From: Bacillota bacterium
GTDB lineage: Bacteria; Bacillota; Limnochordia; Limnochordales; ZCTH02-B6
Direction of reading: 5' to 3'
DNA: 64,000 bases
Assembly: GCA_017577945.1 (NCBI GenBank)
Contig: PKQS01000010.1
Coordinates: 248,001-312,000, forward strand
Shown: positions 47,628 through 57,481 of the stretch, in pieces
Numbering within the stretch: position 1 is the stretch's first letter
How the letters are laid out: each line of letters opens with the position of its first letter
Made by a program: the position numbers and the translations under genes
Notes under the pieces: model-generated
Told to the model about the DNA's origin: nothing
Databases searched by the model: none
Seen by the model: the letters and a program-made list of their open reading frames with translations, nothing else

Positions 47628-47657
47628 ATTTTATTCGAACACAACAACGATTGTCAA
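47628..47657 (-). promoter_or_regulatory. Promoter of the tetR-etf arm (TTGACA-18-TAAAAT)
   Basis: On the minus strand TTGACA at 47657-47652 and TAAAAT at 47633-47628 are 18 nt apart, about 75 nt ahead of the tetR GTG. The -35 lies inside the left copy of the direct repeat at 47651-47690. Confidence 0.65.
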
Positions 47658-47690
47658 TACAGACGAAGGGTTGCCAATACAAGCGAAAGA
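47651..47690. repeat. Two 20-bp direct repeats, candidate TetR/FadR operators
   Basis: TTGTCAATACAGACGAAGGG (47651-47670) and TTGCCAATACAAGCGAAAGA (47671-47690) match at 15 of 20 positions with a 20-bp period, about two helical turns. They share TTGnCAATACA and CGAA. The left copy holds the minus-strand -35 and the right copy the plus-strand -35, so one protein bound here could shut both arms. The region is AT-rich against a GC-rich background. Confidence 0.5.
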
Positions 47691-47698
47691 ATTAGAAT
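47671..47698 (+). promoter_or_regulatory. Promoter of the fad arm (TTGCCA-16-TAGAAT)
   Basis: TTGCCA at 47671-47676 and TAGAAT at 47693-47698 are 16 nt apart, giving a start near 47705 and a leader of about 45 nt to the first ligase gene. The -35 lies inside the right direct repeat. Confidence 0.6.
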
Positions 47699-47731
47699 AA
47701 AACTCAAGAGGAACGTGCGGTCGATGCGTGC

Positions 47732-47782
47732 CGCGAGGGGGACGACGGCATGGCCTGGCGCGAGGGGGGCGACGGCATGGCC
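47732..47782. repeat. Tandem 27-bp repeat duplicating a ribosome site and start codon
   Basis: 47732-47755 and 47759-47782 are identical at 23 of 24 positions (27-bp period). Each unit contains the purine-rich GAGGGGG ribosome site and GGCATGGCC with an in-frame ATG (47750 and 47777). The gene therefore has two equivalent translation starts nine codons apart. Confidence 0.85.
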
Positions 47783-49690
47783 GCCGACACGGCCGGACGC
47801 AATCGGCAGCCCGCGTTTCACTGGCGAACCACCGCCCCACGCCTGTTTTTCCGGCAGGCCGAGCGGCTGGGCGATCGGGTCGCGCTGCGCCACAAGGTGC
47901 TGGGCTTGTGGACCCCCGTGACCTGGCGGCAGTACGCCGAACACGTGCGGCGTCTGGCCAACGGTCTGCTGGCCTTAGGCGCGGCCAAAGGCGACCGCAT
48001 TGCTCTCATCGGCGAAAACCGGCCCGAGTGGCTGTACGCCGACTTGGCGATACAAGCCTGCGGCGCCGTTTCCACGGGCATCTACGCCACCAACAGCCCC
48101 GAGCAGTGCCTCTACGTCCTGTCCCACGCCGAGGCGCGGTTCTTCTTCGTAGAAAACGAAGAACAGTTGGACAAGTTCTTGGAAATCGAGGCACACGTGC
48201 CCCACGTCCAGCGCGTTATCGTCATGGACACCGAAGGGCTGCGGGGCTTTCGGCACCCCAAGCTGATGAGCCTGAAAGAGCTGGCCGCCCTGGGCGACGA
48301 GCACGCCGCCCGCTTCCCCCGCGCGCTAGACGAGCGCATTGACCAGATCGACCCCGGCGACGTGGCGCTGCTCATTTACACATCGGGCACCACGGGCCCG
48401 CCCAAAGGCGCCATGCTCACCCACCTCAACGTGCTTTGGACGGCAGACTCGCTGGGCCGGGCCAACGTCATCCGGCCCGACGAGGAAACGCTGTCATTCC
48501 TGCCGCTCTCGCACATCGCCCAGCGCATGGTGTCGGTCTACCTGCCCTTGTATTGGGGCTACACCGTCAATTTCTGCGAAAACACGGACACCGTGCTGCA
48601 GGACATGCGGGAGATCTCGCCCACGCTGCTCTTCGCGGTGCCCCGCATTTGGGAAAAGATCCACTCCCGCATCGAACTGCAAGTCCAGGAAACGGACTGG
48701 GTCAAGCGGACCGCCTACCGGCTGGCCGTCGGCGCCGGGAGACGCTACAGCTCGGCCGTCGAGCGGCACGGCCGCGCACCGCTGCCGCTCCGGGCGGCGT
48801 ACGCCTTGGCGCGGCTGGCCGTGCTGCACCCGCTCACCCGCCGCGTGGGCCTCGACCGGGTCCGCTTCGCCATCTCCGGCGCCGCGCCCATCAGCCCCGA
48901 CGTGCTGCGCTACTTCCTAAGCCTGGGCGTGCCGATCCGGGAAGTGTACGGGCAGACCGAGGGGTCGGGACCCACGACGATTCACCAAGGGGGCCGCATC
49001 AAGCCGGGAACGGTCGGGCAGCCGCTGCCGGGCGTCGAGGTGCGCATCGCCGACGACGGCGAGATCCTCGTCCGGGGCCCCAACGTTTTCAAAGGCTACT
49101 ACAAGGACCCCGAAGCCACCGCGCGGACGTTGGTCGACGGCTGGCTCCATTCGGGCGACGTGGGCGAGCTCGACGAAGAAGGCTTCCTGCGCGTCACCGA
49201 CCGCAAGAAGGACCTCTTTATCACCGCCGGCGGCAAGAACATCGCGCCTCAGTACATCGAAAACAAGCTCAAGTTCAGCCCCTACATCCACGACGCGGTC
49301 GTCGTCGGCGACGGCCGCCGCTACATTGCGGCGCTGATCGTCATCGACGAGGAAAACGTGGGCCAGTGGGCCCAGGCGCACAAGATCCCCTACACGACGT
49401 ACACCGATCTCACCCGCAACGAACAGGTACGGCAGCTCATCGCGGCCGAGGTGGCCAAGGTCAACAAGACGCTGTCCAGCCCCGAGCAGGTCAAACGCTT
49501 CGCCATCTTGCCCGTGCGGCTCCATCAGGAAGACGGCGACGTCACACCCACGCTGAAGGTCAAGCGGCAAGCGGTCATGGCGCGCTTCGCCGACTTGGTG
49601 GCGGAGTTGTACGACGAGCGCGGAACGCCGGCGCGGACGGCCGCCGGGCACTCGGCTCCTTCCGGCCCGGCGCAAGCCATCCCGTCGTGA
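47750..49690 (+). CDS. Long-chain acyl-CoA synthetase (FAA1/bubblegum type)
   Basis: Activates fatty acids to acyl-CoA through an acyl-adenylate. 646 residues from ATG 47750 (637 from the duplicate start at 47777). AMP-binding motifs are YTSGTTGPPKGAMLTHLN, AISGAAPIS, YGQTEGSG and DGWLHSGDVGE with RKKDLFITAGGKNIAP. Typical of the larger bacterial/eukaryotic long-chain ligases that contain ENRPEW near the N-terminus and KFSPYI near the end. First gene of the fad arm, divergent from tetR; 14 bp separate it from a second, smaller ligase. Confidence 0.92.
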   Translation: MAWREGGDGMAADTAGRNRQPAFHWRTTAPRLFFRQAERLGDRVALRHKVLGLWTPVTWRQYAEHVRRLANGLLALGAAKGDRIALIGENRPEWLYADLAIQACGAVSTGIYATNSPEQCLYVLSHAEARFFFVENEEQLDKFLEIEAHVPHVQRVIVMDTEGLRGFRHPKLMSLKELAALGDEHAARFPRALDERIDQIDPGDVALLIYTSGTTGPPKGAMLTHLNVLWTADSLGRANVIRPDEETLSFLPLSHIAQRMVSVYLPLYWGYTVNFCENTDTVLQDMREISPTLLFAVPRIWEKIHSRIELQVQETDWVKRTAYRLAVGAGRRYSSAVERHGRAPLPLRAAYALARLAVLHPLTRRVGLDRVRFAISGAAPISPDVLRYFLSLGVPIREVYGQTEGSGPTTIHQGGRIKPGTVGQPLPGVEVRIADDGEILVRGPNVFKGYYKDPEATARTLVDGWLHSGDVGELDEEGFLRVTDRKKDLFITAGGKNIAPQYIENKLKFSPYIHDAVVVGDGRRYIAALIVIDEENVGQWAQAHKIPYTTYTDLTRNEQVRQLIAAEVAKVNKTLSSPEQVKRFAILPVRLHQEDGDVTPTLKVKRQAVMARFADLVAELYDERGTPARTAAGHSAPSGPAQAIPS

Positions 49691-49704
49691 AAGGAGGAGG
49701 CGGC

Positions 49705-51390
49705 GTGTCGCTCGGTGCTCGACCGTGGACGAAGTTTTACCCGGACGGGGTGCCGGAGTCGCTGTCGTATCCGGAAGAGTCGCTGGCGCTGCCTTTGCTG
49801 CGGCAGGCGCAGGCGCACCCGGACCGCTCGGCCATGATTTACTTCAACCGCCACGTCTCGTACCGGCAGCTGCTGGACGAGGTGCAGCGGGTGGCCGGGG
49901 CGCTGAGGGCCCTCGGGGTGCGCAAGGGAGATCGGGTAGCCGTCATGCTGCCCAACACACCCCAGTGCGTCGTCGCCTACTACGCCGTCTTGTGGCTGGG
50001 CGCCACCGTCGTCATGGTCAACCCGCTGTATACGCCGCGGGAGCTCGAGATTCAGCTCAAAGACAGCGGCGCGACGCACATCATCGCGCTGGATGTCGTC
50101 TACCCGCGCATCGTGCAAGCGCAGGCCGCCGCCAGCCTGCAGCACGTCATTCTCACCAGCCTGAACGAATACATGCCGGCGCCGTTGCGGTGGCTGTTCC
50201 CACTGGTGGCCCGCCGCCGGGGCCTGAGCGCCAACGTGCCCAAGAACGCCGACATCATCCGCTGGCCGAAGCTGCTGCACCACGAGCCGCTGCCGGAACC
50301 CGCGCCGGTGGACGCCAAGGAAGATGTGGCCGTGCTGCAGTATACCGGCGGCACCACGGGCACGCCCAAAGGGGCCATGCTGACCCACTTCAACCTGTAC
50401 GCCAACTGCGTGCAAATCGAGGCCTGGCTCAACCGCATGCGCGGCCGGGAAGTCCGCGTGCTGGCGGCCCTTCCCTTCTTCCACGTGTACGGACTGACCA
50501 CCGTGCTCAACTACGCTGTCTTCGGCGGCGGCACCATGATTCTCGTGCCGCGCTTTGAAGTCAACGACGTGCTGAAGCTGATCCAGCGGCACAAGCCTCA
50601 CATTTTCCCGGGCGCACCGACCATGTACGTGGCCATCATCAACCATCCCGGCGTCGCCAAGCTGGACCTCAGCTCCATCGAGGCGTGCGTCAGCGGCGCG
50701 GCGCCGCTGCCCGTGGAGGTGCAGACAAAGTTTGAAGAGCTCACCGGCGGCCGGCTGGTGGAAGGGTACGGCCTCACCGAAGCGTCGCCCGTCACCCACG
50801 CCAATCCGTTGTGGGGGTACCGCAAGACCGGCAGCATCGGCGTGCCGTGGCCTGACACCGACTGCCGCATCGTGGACCCCGAGACGGGCGAGGACGTGCC
50901 GCCGGGCCATCCCGGAGAGCTGCTCGTGCGCGGGCCGCAGGTGATGAAGGGCTACTGGAACAAGCCGGAGGAAACCGCGGCCGTGCTCAAGGACGGTTGG
51001 CTGCACACGGGCGACATCGCCACGATGGACGAAGACGGCTTCTTCTACATCGTCGACCGCAAGAAAGACGTCATCATCGCCAGCGGCTTCAACATCTACC
51101 CGCGGGAAGTCGAGGAGGTGCTGTACGCGCACCCGGCCGTCAAGGAAGCCGCGGTCATCGGCGTGCCCGATCCGTATCGCGGCGAGACGGTGAAAGCCTT
51201 TGTGGTGCTGAAAGAAGGTCAGCACGCTACGGCCGACGAGCTCATCCGGCACTGCCGCCAGCACCTGGCCGCCTACAAAGTGCCGCGGGAGATCGAGTTC
51301 CGCAGTGAGCTGCCCAAGACGCTGGTGGGCAAAGTGCTGCGCCGCGTCTTGCGCGAAGAGGAAGAACGCCGCCGGACCGCCGCGGGCTGA
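49705..51390 (+). CDS. Fatty-acyl-CoA synthetase (FadD/LcfA type)
   Basis: Second AMP-forming acyl-CoA ligase, 561 residues. GTG at 49705 follows AAAGGAGGAGG; the frame is open far upstream in the preceding gene's shadow. Motifs are QYTGGTTGTPKGAMLTHFN, PGAPTMYVAI, YGLTEASPVTH, DGWLHTGDIATMDEDGF, DRKKDVIIASGFNIYPREVE and the acyl-transfer lysine in PKTLVGKVLRR. Closest in pattern to Bacillus LcfA and E. coli FadD. Two different ligases side by side suggest different chain lengths or substrate classes. Confidence 0.93.
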   Translation: MSLGARPWTKFYPDGVPESLSYPEESLALPLLRQAQAHPDRSAMIYFNRHVSYRQLLDEVQRVAGALRALGVRKGDRVAVMLPNTPQCVVAYYAVLWLGATVVMVNPLYTPRELEIQLKDSGATHIIALDVVYPRIVQAQAAASLQHVILTSLNEYMPAPLRWLFPLVARRRGLSANVPKNADIIRWPKLLHHEPLPEPAPVDAKEDVAVLQYTGGTTGTPKGAMLTHFNLYANCVQIEAWLNRMRGREVRVLAALPFFHVYGLTTVLNYAVFGGGTMILVPRFEVNDVLKLIQRHKPHIFPGAPTMYVAIINHPGVAKLDLSSIEACVSGAAPLPVEVQTKFEELTGGRLVEGYGLTEASPVTHANPLWGYRKTGSIGVPWPDTDCRIVDPETGEDVPPGHPGELLVRGPQVMKGYWNKPEETAAVLKDGWLHTGDIATMDEDGFFYIVDRKKDVIIASGFNIYPREVEEVLYAHPAVKEAAVIGVPDPYRGETVKAFVVLKEGQHATADELIRHCRQHLAAYKVPREIEFRSELPKTLVGKVLRRVLREEEERRRTAAG

Positions 51391-51478
51391 CGGGCTCACC
51401 GCGCCGCGGCCCGGCGGCGAGCGCCGCCTGAACTGAAGCGACGCGACGACGCACCAGCGACGAAGGAGGATTGGACGT

Positions 51479-53881
51479 ATGCCCCGTCTCATTCGCACGG
51501 CGGCCGTCCTGGGCGCCGGCACCATGGGTTCGCAGATTGCGGCCCACCTGGCCAACCAAGGGATTCCGTGCCTGCTGCTCGATATCGTCCCGAGCGACGC
51601 GCAAACTCCCGAGGACCGCAACCGCGTGGTGCGGCGGTCACTGGAAAACCTGCGGCAGCTGAAGCCCGCGCCGCTGGCCACTGAGGCGTCGCTCAAGCTG
51701 ATTACTCCGGGCAATTTCGAAGACGACCTGCACCGGCTCAAGGAGGCCGACTGGGTAGTCGAGGCCGTCGTCGAGCGCCTCGACATCAAACAAGCGCTCT
51801 GGTCCAAAGTCGCGGCCCACGTGCGGGACGACGCCATCTTGAGCTCCAACACGTCGGGCATCCCCATTCACCGCATCGCCGAGGCACTGCCCGAGCGACT
51901 GCGCCGGCGCTTTCTCGGCACGCACTTTTTCAACCCGCCGCGGTATTTGTATCTCCTCGAAGTGATCCCGACGGCCGAAACGGATCCGGAAGTGGTGGAA
52001 CGCATTACCGCCTTTGCCGAGCGCGTGCTGGGCAAAGGCGTCGTCCTCGCCAAGGACACTCCCAACTTTATCGCCAACCGGGTCGGCACCTTCGGCCTCC
52101 TCGAAACGCTGCGGGTCATGGAGGAGCAGGGGCTGCGGGCCGACGACGTTGATGCTATCACGGGACCGCCTATGGGCCGGCCGAAATCGGCTACGTTTCG
52201 CACCCTCGACCTGGTCGGCATTGACGTGTTCGCCATGGTGGCCGAGAACTTGCACCGGGCCGCGCCGGAACCGTGGGAACGGGACGCCTTCGCTCTGCCC
52301 CCCATCATCCAGCGCCTCATCGAGCGGGGCGCTTTGGGCGAGAAGACCCGCCACGGCTTCTACAAGCGGGTGAAGGGCGACGGCGAGACGGAGATCCTCG
52401 TGCTCGACCCGGAGACGATGGAGTACGTCCCCCGCCGCCGGCTCGATGCGCCGTCGCTGGCGGTCGTGCGAGGTATGGACGACGTGCGGGAACGCATCCG
52501 CTACCTCGTCAACGCCGACGATAAGGCGGGCCGGTTCGCCTGGGAAATCATGAAGCGAACGTTGATCTACACCGCCCGCGTCGCCTCGCACATGGCCGAC
52601 GACATCGTCAGCATCGACAACGCGCTGCGCTGGGGCTTCGGCTGGGAGCTGGGGCCTTTCGAGGCGTGGGACGCCATCGGGCTGGTCGAGTCGCTCCGCC
52701 GCATAGAGAAGGAAGGAGCCGAGGTTCCCCCGTGGGTCGCCAAGCTCGCGCAAAGCGGCACGCCCTCCTTCTACGCCCTTCAGGACGGCCGGCGCACGTA
52801 TGCGACGTTCTCCGGCGAGCGGGCGGAGGTACCCGAACGCCCGCGCACCTTCGACGTGGCGCTCCTCAAAGCGCGGCAAAAGGTTATCCACGCACTGCCC
52901 GGGGCGACCTTGTACGACATCGGCGACGAGGTGGCGCTGGTCGACTTTCATTCGCCCAAGCAGGCCATCGGCGCGGACCTGATCCAGATGCTGCACGTCG
53001 CCATGCAGAAGGTGCGAGAGAACTTCCGCGGCCTGGTCATCAGCAGCCACGTGCTGCCCAACTTCTGCGTGGGCGCCAACCTGGCCATCATCTTGGTGGC
53101 GGCCCAGGAGGGCGAATGGGACGAGGTCGACCTGGCGGTGCGCCAGTTCCAGGCCGTCAACCAGGCGCTGAAATACTTCGAGCGACCGGTCGTCGTGGCG
53201 CCCTACGGCATGACGCTGGGCGGCGGCGCGGAGCTGTGTTTCGCCGCGGACCGGGTCGTGGCCGCCTTCGAAACGTACATCGGCCTGGTGGAAGTGGGCG
53301 CCGGCCTCATTCCGGCCGGCGGTGGCTGCAAAGAGATGCTCATCCGCGCCATGGAAGGAACGCCGGGCCTGCTCGGCGGCGCGCCTGCCAGCGCCATGCA
53401 CACCGCGGTCGACCCACAGCCGCTGGTCAACAAAGTGTTCGAGACCATCGGCACCGCCAAAGTAGCCGCCAGCGCCCCGGAAGCTGTGCAGCTCAACTAC
53501 TTGCGCAAGGCCGACAAAATCGTGGCCAACCAGCATCACCTTTGGCACGAGGCCAAGCAAGCCGTGCTGGAGCTGGACGCGGCCGGCTACAAGCCTCCGG
53601 CGCCGCCGGAAATTCCGGTGCTCGGCCCCGACGGGCGGGCGGTGCTGGAGCTGGCCGCCCAGCAGCTGTTCTGGTCGGGCTACGCCACCGAGTACGACCT
53701 GCACATCGCCCGCAAGCTGGCGTACGTCCTGACCGGCGGCGACGTCCCCGCGAGGACCCGGGTGACCGAGCAGTACCTGCTCGACTTGGAGCGGCAAGAG
53801 TTCCTGAGCCTGTGCGGCAATCCGAAAACGCTGGCGCGGATGCAACACATTCTCAAGACCGGCAAGCCGCTGCGCAATTGA
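51479..53881 (+). CDS. fadN: 3-hydroxyacyl-CoA dehydrogenase/enoyl-CoA hydratase, FadN type
   Basis: Two-step beta-oxidation enzyme of 800 residues in the FadN (YusL) order: NAD-dependent dehydrogenase first, crotonase part last. The N-terminal Rossmann motif is [16 protein letters not shown]; the dehydrogenase catalytic His/Glu region is [17 protein letters not shown], followed by [14 protein letters not shown]. The crotonase half (about 470-720) has [12 protein letters not shown] and [16 protein letters not shown] at the oxyanion hole and [18 protein letters not shown] at 51479 follows GAAGGAGG. Between the ligases and the thiolase. Confidence 0.93.
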   Translation: MPRLIRTAAVLGAGTMGSQIAAHLANQGIPCLLLDIVPSDAQTPEDRNRVVRRSLENLRQLKPAPLATEASLKLITPGNFEDDLHRLKEADWVVEAVVERLDIKQALWSKVAAHVRDDAILSSNTSGIPIHRIAEALPERLRRRFLGTHFFNPPRYLYLLEVIPTAETDPEVVERITAFAERVLGKGVVLAKDTPNFIANRVGTFGLLETLRVMEEQGLRADDVDAITGPPMGRPKSATFRTLDLVGIDVFAMVAENLHRAAPEPWERDAFALPPIIQRLIERGALGEKTRHGFYKRVKGDGETEILVLDPETMEYVPRRRLDAPSLAVVRGMDDVRERIRYLVNADDKAGRFAWEIMKRTLIYTARVASHMADDIVSIDNALRWGFGWELGPFEAWDAIGLVESLRRIEKEGAEVPPWVAKLAQSGTPSFYALQDGRRTYATFSGERAEVPERPRTFDVALLKARQKVIHALPGATLYDIGDEVALVDFHSPKQAIGADLIQMLHVAMQKVRENFRGLVISSHVLPNFCVGANLAIILVAAQEGEWDEVDLAVRQFQAVNQALKYFERPVVVAPYGMTLGGGAELCFAADRVVAAFETYIGLVEVGAGLIPAGGGCKEMLIRAMEGTPGLLGGAPASAMHTAVDPQPLVNKVFETIGTAKVAASAPEAVQLNYLRKADKIVANQHHLWHEAKQAVLELDAAGYKPPAPPEIPVLGPDGRAVLELAAQQLFWSGYATEYDLHIARKLAYVLTGGDVPARTRVTEQYLLDLERQEFLSLCGNPKTLARMQHILKTGKPLRN

Positions 53882-53927
53882 CCGGCGCGCCAAGCCGGAG
53901 GATGCGAGACCAAGGAGCGTGGCCGAA

Positions 53928-55115
53928 GTGCGAGAGGCAGTCATTGTCGCGGGCGTGAGGACGCCGATTGGACGAGCGCACAAAGGAACCCTCAAAGACA
54001 TGCGGCCGGACGACCTGGCCGCCATCGTCATCAAGGAAGCCGTCGCCCGCGCGCCGGGCCTGGAGCCGGAGATGATCGATGACGTGATCTTGGGATGCGC
54101 CATGCCCGAAGGCGAGCAAGGGCTGAATATCGCCCGCATCGCCTCCATCTTGGCGGGCCTGCCTATCTCGGTGCCGGGCATGACCATCAACCGCTTCTGC
54201 TCGTCGGGTTTGCAGGCCATCGCCATGGCCGCGGAGCGCATCATGACTGGCCAGGCCGACGTCATCGTGGCAGGCGGCGTCGAGAGCATGAGCCGCGTGC
54301 CGATGACGGGCTTCAAGCTGTCCCCCAACCCGGACCTGGTACGCAGCTCGCCGGAAGTGTACATGAGCATGGGGCTGACGGCCGAGCGGGTGGCGGAAAA
54401 ATACAACGTCAGCCGAGAAGAGCAGGATGCTTTCGCCCTGGAGAGCCACCGCCGCGCCGCGGCCGCCATCGACGCGGGGAAGTTCAAAGACGAGATCGTG
54501 CCGGTGCCGGTCAAGCGCACCCGCTTCGACGGCCGGCGCGCCGTCACGGAGAGCGTGATCTTCGATACCGATGAAGGCGTGCGGCGCGACACGTCCATGG
54601 AGGCGCTGGCGAACTTGAAGCCGGCGTTCAAGGAAGGCGGCACCGTCACGGCCGGCAACGCGTCGCAGATGAGCGACGGCGCGGCGGCGGTGGTCGTCAT
54701 GGCCGCCGGCAAAGCCGAGGAGTTGGGCCTGAAGCCCATGGCCGTATACCGCTCCTTCGCGGTGGCGGGCGTCGCCCCCGACGTCATGGGCATCGGCCCG
54801 GTGGAGGCGGTGCCGAAAGCCTTGCGGCGGGCAGGCATCAGGCTGGACGACGTGGACCTCATCGAGCTCAACGAAGCGTTCGCCGCCCAGGCGGTGCCGG
54901 TCATGCGAGAGCTGGGCCTCGACCCCGCCAAAGTCAACGTCAACGGCGGCGCCATCGCCCTCGGGCACCCGCTGGGCTGCACGGGCGCCCGCCAGACGGT
55001 GACGCTCATGTACGAAGCCGCCCGGCGCGGCGCCCGCTACGGCCTTGTGACCATGTGCATCGGCGGCGGCATGGGCGCGGCGGGCGTGTTTGAGTTTCCC
55101 GGAGCTGAGTCTTAA
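53928..55115 (+). CDS. fadA: Acetyl-CoA acyltransferase (thiolase), FadA type
   Basis: Cleaves 3-ketoacyl-CoA with CoA, last beta-oxidation step. GTG at 53928 is chosen because AAGGAG lies 10 nt before it and the product opens [15 protein letters not shown] as in the family; a GTG at 53919 is too close to the site. 395 residues. Catalytic Cys91 in NRFCSSGLQ, His347 in [11 protein letters not shown] and Cys377 in TMCIGGGMG are present. Lies 46 bp after fadN. Confidence 0.95.
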   Translation: MREAVIVAGVRTPIGRAHKGTLKDMRPDDLAAIVIKEAVARAPGLEPEMIDDVILGCAMPEGEQGLNIARIASILAGLPISVPGMTINRFCSSGLQAIAMAAERIMTGQADVIVAGGVESMSRVPMTGFKLSPNPDLVRSSPEVYMSMGLTAERVAEKYNVSREEQDAFALESHRRAAAAIDAGKFKDEIVPVPVKRTRFDGRRAVTESVIFDTDEGVRRDTSMEALANLKPAFKEGGTVTAGNASQMSDGAAAVVVMAAGKAEELGLKPMAVYRSFAVAGVAPDVMGIGPVEAVPKALRRAGIRLDDVDLIELNEAFAAQAVPVMRELGLDPAKVNVNGGAIALGHPLGCTGARQTVTLMYEAARRGARYGLVTMCIGGGMGAAGVFEFPGAES

Positions 55116-55135
55116 GAACGAAAGGTGGTTGTGCC

Positions 55136-56917
55136 ATGACCTACGATCCGGCGCTCTTCAAGCGGGGCGGCGGCTTCTTGCTGGGCTCCCCCGCTCCGGC
55201 CGACATCTTCACGCCGGAAGACCTGACCGATGAGCAGCGCCTCATCGGCGAGACGGCGGCCGGCTTCGTCAAGAACGAAGTCGTGCCGCTGCTGGACAAA
55301 ATCGAAAACCGCGAGCACGAGCATTCCGTGGCCCTCATGCGGCGCGCCGGCGAGCTCGGCCTCCTGGGCGTGGACATTCCGCCCGAGTACGACGGACTGG
55401 GCCTGACGACCACCACCTCCACCCTCATTACCGAAATCATGGGCCGCTACGCCCAATCGTTCAGCCTCACGTTCGGCGCCCACACGGGCATCGGCACGCT
55501 GCCCATCGTCTACTTCGGCAACGAGGAGCAAAAGCGCCGCTTCCTGCCGAAGCTGGCCAGCGGCCAGTGGATCGCGGCCTACGCCCTCACCGAGCCCGAC
55601 GCGGGTTCCGACGCGCTGGCGGCCAAGACGACGGCCGTGCTCAGCGACGACGGCACCCACTACATTCTCAACGGCCAGAAGCAGTGGATTACCAACGGCG
55701 GCTTCGCCCACGTCTTCATCGTCTACGCCCGGGTCAACCAGCGCATTACCGCCTTCATCGTGCCGAGAGACCTTGAAGGCGTCAGCGTCGGTCCCGAAGT
55801 GGAGAAGATGGGCATCAAAGGGTCGTCCACGGTCATGGTGTACCTGGACAACGTCAAGGTGCCCGTCGAGAACGTGCTGGGCGAAGTAGACCGCGGCCAC
55901 GTCATCGCCTTCAACGTGCTGAATCTGGGCCGCTGGAAGCTGGCGGCGGGCGCTCTGGGCGCGAGCAAAGCGCTGATCGAAGTGTCGGCCAAGTACGCCC
56001 GGGAGCGCAAGCAGTTCGGCCAGCCCATCGCGTCTTTCCCGCTCATCCAGCAGAAGCTGGCCGCCATGGCCGTACGCACCTTCGTACTCGAGAGTATGGT
56101 GTACCGCACCGCGGGCCAGCTCACCGAAGCGCTGGCGGGGCTTGACCTGGCGAAAGACGTCAGCCGGGAAGCCGGTCAAGCCATCGGCGAATACGCGGTG
56201 GAAGCGTCCATCAACAAGGTCTTTGGTTCCGAAACGCTGGACTTCGTAGCCGACGAGGCCGTGCAAATCCACGGCGGCTACGGCTACATGAAAGAGTTCG
56301 TCGTGGAGCGGGCCTACCGCGACGCCCGCATCAACCGCATCTTCGAGGGCACCAACGAAATCAACCGCCTGCTTATCCCGGGCACCATGCTGCGCCGGGC
56401 CATGAAAGGCGAGCTGCCGCTCTTGGAGGCCATGTTCGCGCTGCAGAAGGAGCTGACGGAGTTCACGCCGTCGTTCGGCGCGGAAGTGGCCGCCGCCTCC
56501 GACAATCCGCTGGCTGTCGAGCGCAGCCTGATCGACAACTTGCGCAAGCTGACGCTGATGGTGGCGGGCCTTGCGGCGCAGAAGCACATGGAGAAAATCG
56601 AACAGGAACAGGAGCTGCTGGCCGCGGCGGCCGATCTGGGCATTGCGCTGTACGCGGCGGAAAGCGCCCTGCTGCGCACGGAGAAGGCCGGCTGCCCGCC
56701 GCTTTTCACCGACATGACCAAGCTCTTCGTCCACGACGCGCTGGACCAGGCGGAACCTATAGCCCGTCGGGCCCTGGCGGCGCTGGAGGAAGGCGACAAC
56801 CTGCGCCTCCAGCTCTCCATCGTCCGGCGCCTCATCCGCCGCGACCCCATCAACGCCTTCGCCCTCGGCCGCACCGTGGCAGCCCAGGTGCTGGAGGCTG
56901 AAGGGTATCCGGCGTGA
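55136..56917 (+). CDS. fadE: Acyl-CoA dehydrogenase FadE with C-terminal extension
   Basis: FAD-dependent acyl-CoA dehydrogenase of 593 residues, matching Bacillus FadE (YusJ) in length and layout. The usual core (to about residue 430) has [40 protein letters not shown] and catalytic Glu in FEGTNEINRL. About 160 extra C-terminal helical residues follow, as in VLCAD/ACAD9-like enzymes, often linked to membrane or ETF association. ATG at 55136 follows AAAGGTGG. Last gene of the fad arm; a strong terminator lies 86 bp on. With the smaller dehydrogenase at 41895 it gives two chain-length ranges. Confidence 0.94.
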   Translation: MTYDPALFKRGGGFLLGSPAPADIFTPEDLTDEQRLIGETAAGFVKNEVVPLLDKIENREHEHSVALMRRAGELGLLGVDIPPEYDGLGLTTTTSTLITEIMGRYAQSFSLTFGAHTGIGTLPIVYFGNEEQKRRFLPKLASGQWIAAYALTEPDAGSDALAAKTTAVLSDDGTHYILNGQKQWITNGGFAHVFIVYARVNQRITAFIVPRDLEGVSVGPEVEKMGIKGSSTVMVYLDNVKVPVENVLGEVDRGHVIAFNVLNLGRWKLAAGALGASKALIEVSAKYARERKQFGQPIASFPLIQQKLAAMAVRTFVLESMVYRTAGQLTEALAGLDLAKDVSREAGQAIGEYAVEASINKVFGSETLDFVADEAVQIHGGYGYMKEFVVERAYRDARINRIFEGTNEINRLLIPGTMLRRAMKGELPLLEAMFALQKELTEFTPSFGAEVAAASDNPLAVERSLIDNLRKLTLMVAGLAAQKHMEKIEQEQELLAAAADLGIALYAAESALLRTEKAGCPPLFTDMTKLFVHDALDQAEPIARRALAALEEGDNLRLQLSIVRRLIRRDPINAFALGRTVAAQVLEAEGYPA

Positions 56918-57003
56918 GCGCTGCGCGGGCAGGGGCTTTTCGCAACGGGCTTGAAGCCCCAACGGGAAACAACGTCAGGAAAAAGCAAGGGCGTGCAGTA
57001 AGC

Positions 57004-57032
57004 GGGGGCATCCTTGAGGATGCCCCCTTTTT
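57004..57032 (+). terminator. Terminator of the fad arm
   Basis: A perfect 10-bp stem GGGGGCATCC/GGATGCCCCC with TTGA loop (57004-57027) is followed by TTTTT (57028-57032). A textbook Rho-independent terminator. Confidence 0.95.
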
Positions 57033-57481
57033 CGCGCGAAGAAGGGTGAGCGCCTGCCGCGTTGGTCAGTCGAAACTCTCGATTCTCCAGCCACGGGCCG
57101 AGGCGATGGGCTTCCTGGCTGTTTACATCCGGAATGAACGCCTCTAGAGCCGCTTGGCCGTCGTTGCCCAAAGCCACGCTTAGGCCGGCCAGCACGCAGG
57201 CCACGGCCCCCAAGAACGGGACTTGTCTAAACAAGCGTCACTTCCACACCGCCGACATGGACCTGCCCTCCACCCTTGTGCGCACCTGTTCTCCGCCCGG
57301 GTTCCGCGATCATGTGTATTGGCGAAATATTTTGTTTTTTGACATCCACTCGGCCCGTCCTGCCGGTCGCCGCGGCAAGAGCCTAGTTGTCTTTCAATCG
57401 CGGGAAGACGATGTCATGGATTCTAAGACCCTTGACCGCCAAGTGTCTGACAAACATTGTTGATACTAAACCAATCCTTCT
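57033..57481. other. Non-coding stretch, possible gene remnant on the minus strand
   Basis: No convincing gene. A minus-strand frame beginning TTG at 57234 behind GGAAGTGA opens with a signal-peptide-like MFRQVPFLGAVACVLAGLSV, but coding character is lost within about 65 codons, near the fadE terminator. It may be a truncated remnant of a secreted protein. TTGACA at 57338-57343 has no -10 partner. The base composition is more mixed than in the surrounding genes, consistent with a decayed region next to the pseudogene that follows. Confidence 0.4.

Noticed and set aside
51638..55009. A 1123-codon open frame on the minus strand
   Set aside because: Antisense of fadN and fadA; its composition is that of a shadow and the opposite strand has clear catalytic motifs.
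55112..56962. A 616-codon open frame antisense to fadE
   Set aside because: Shadow of fadE; no ribosome site and typical His/Arg/Gln-rich shadow composition.
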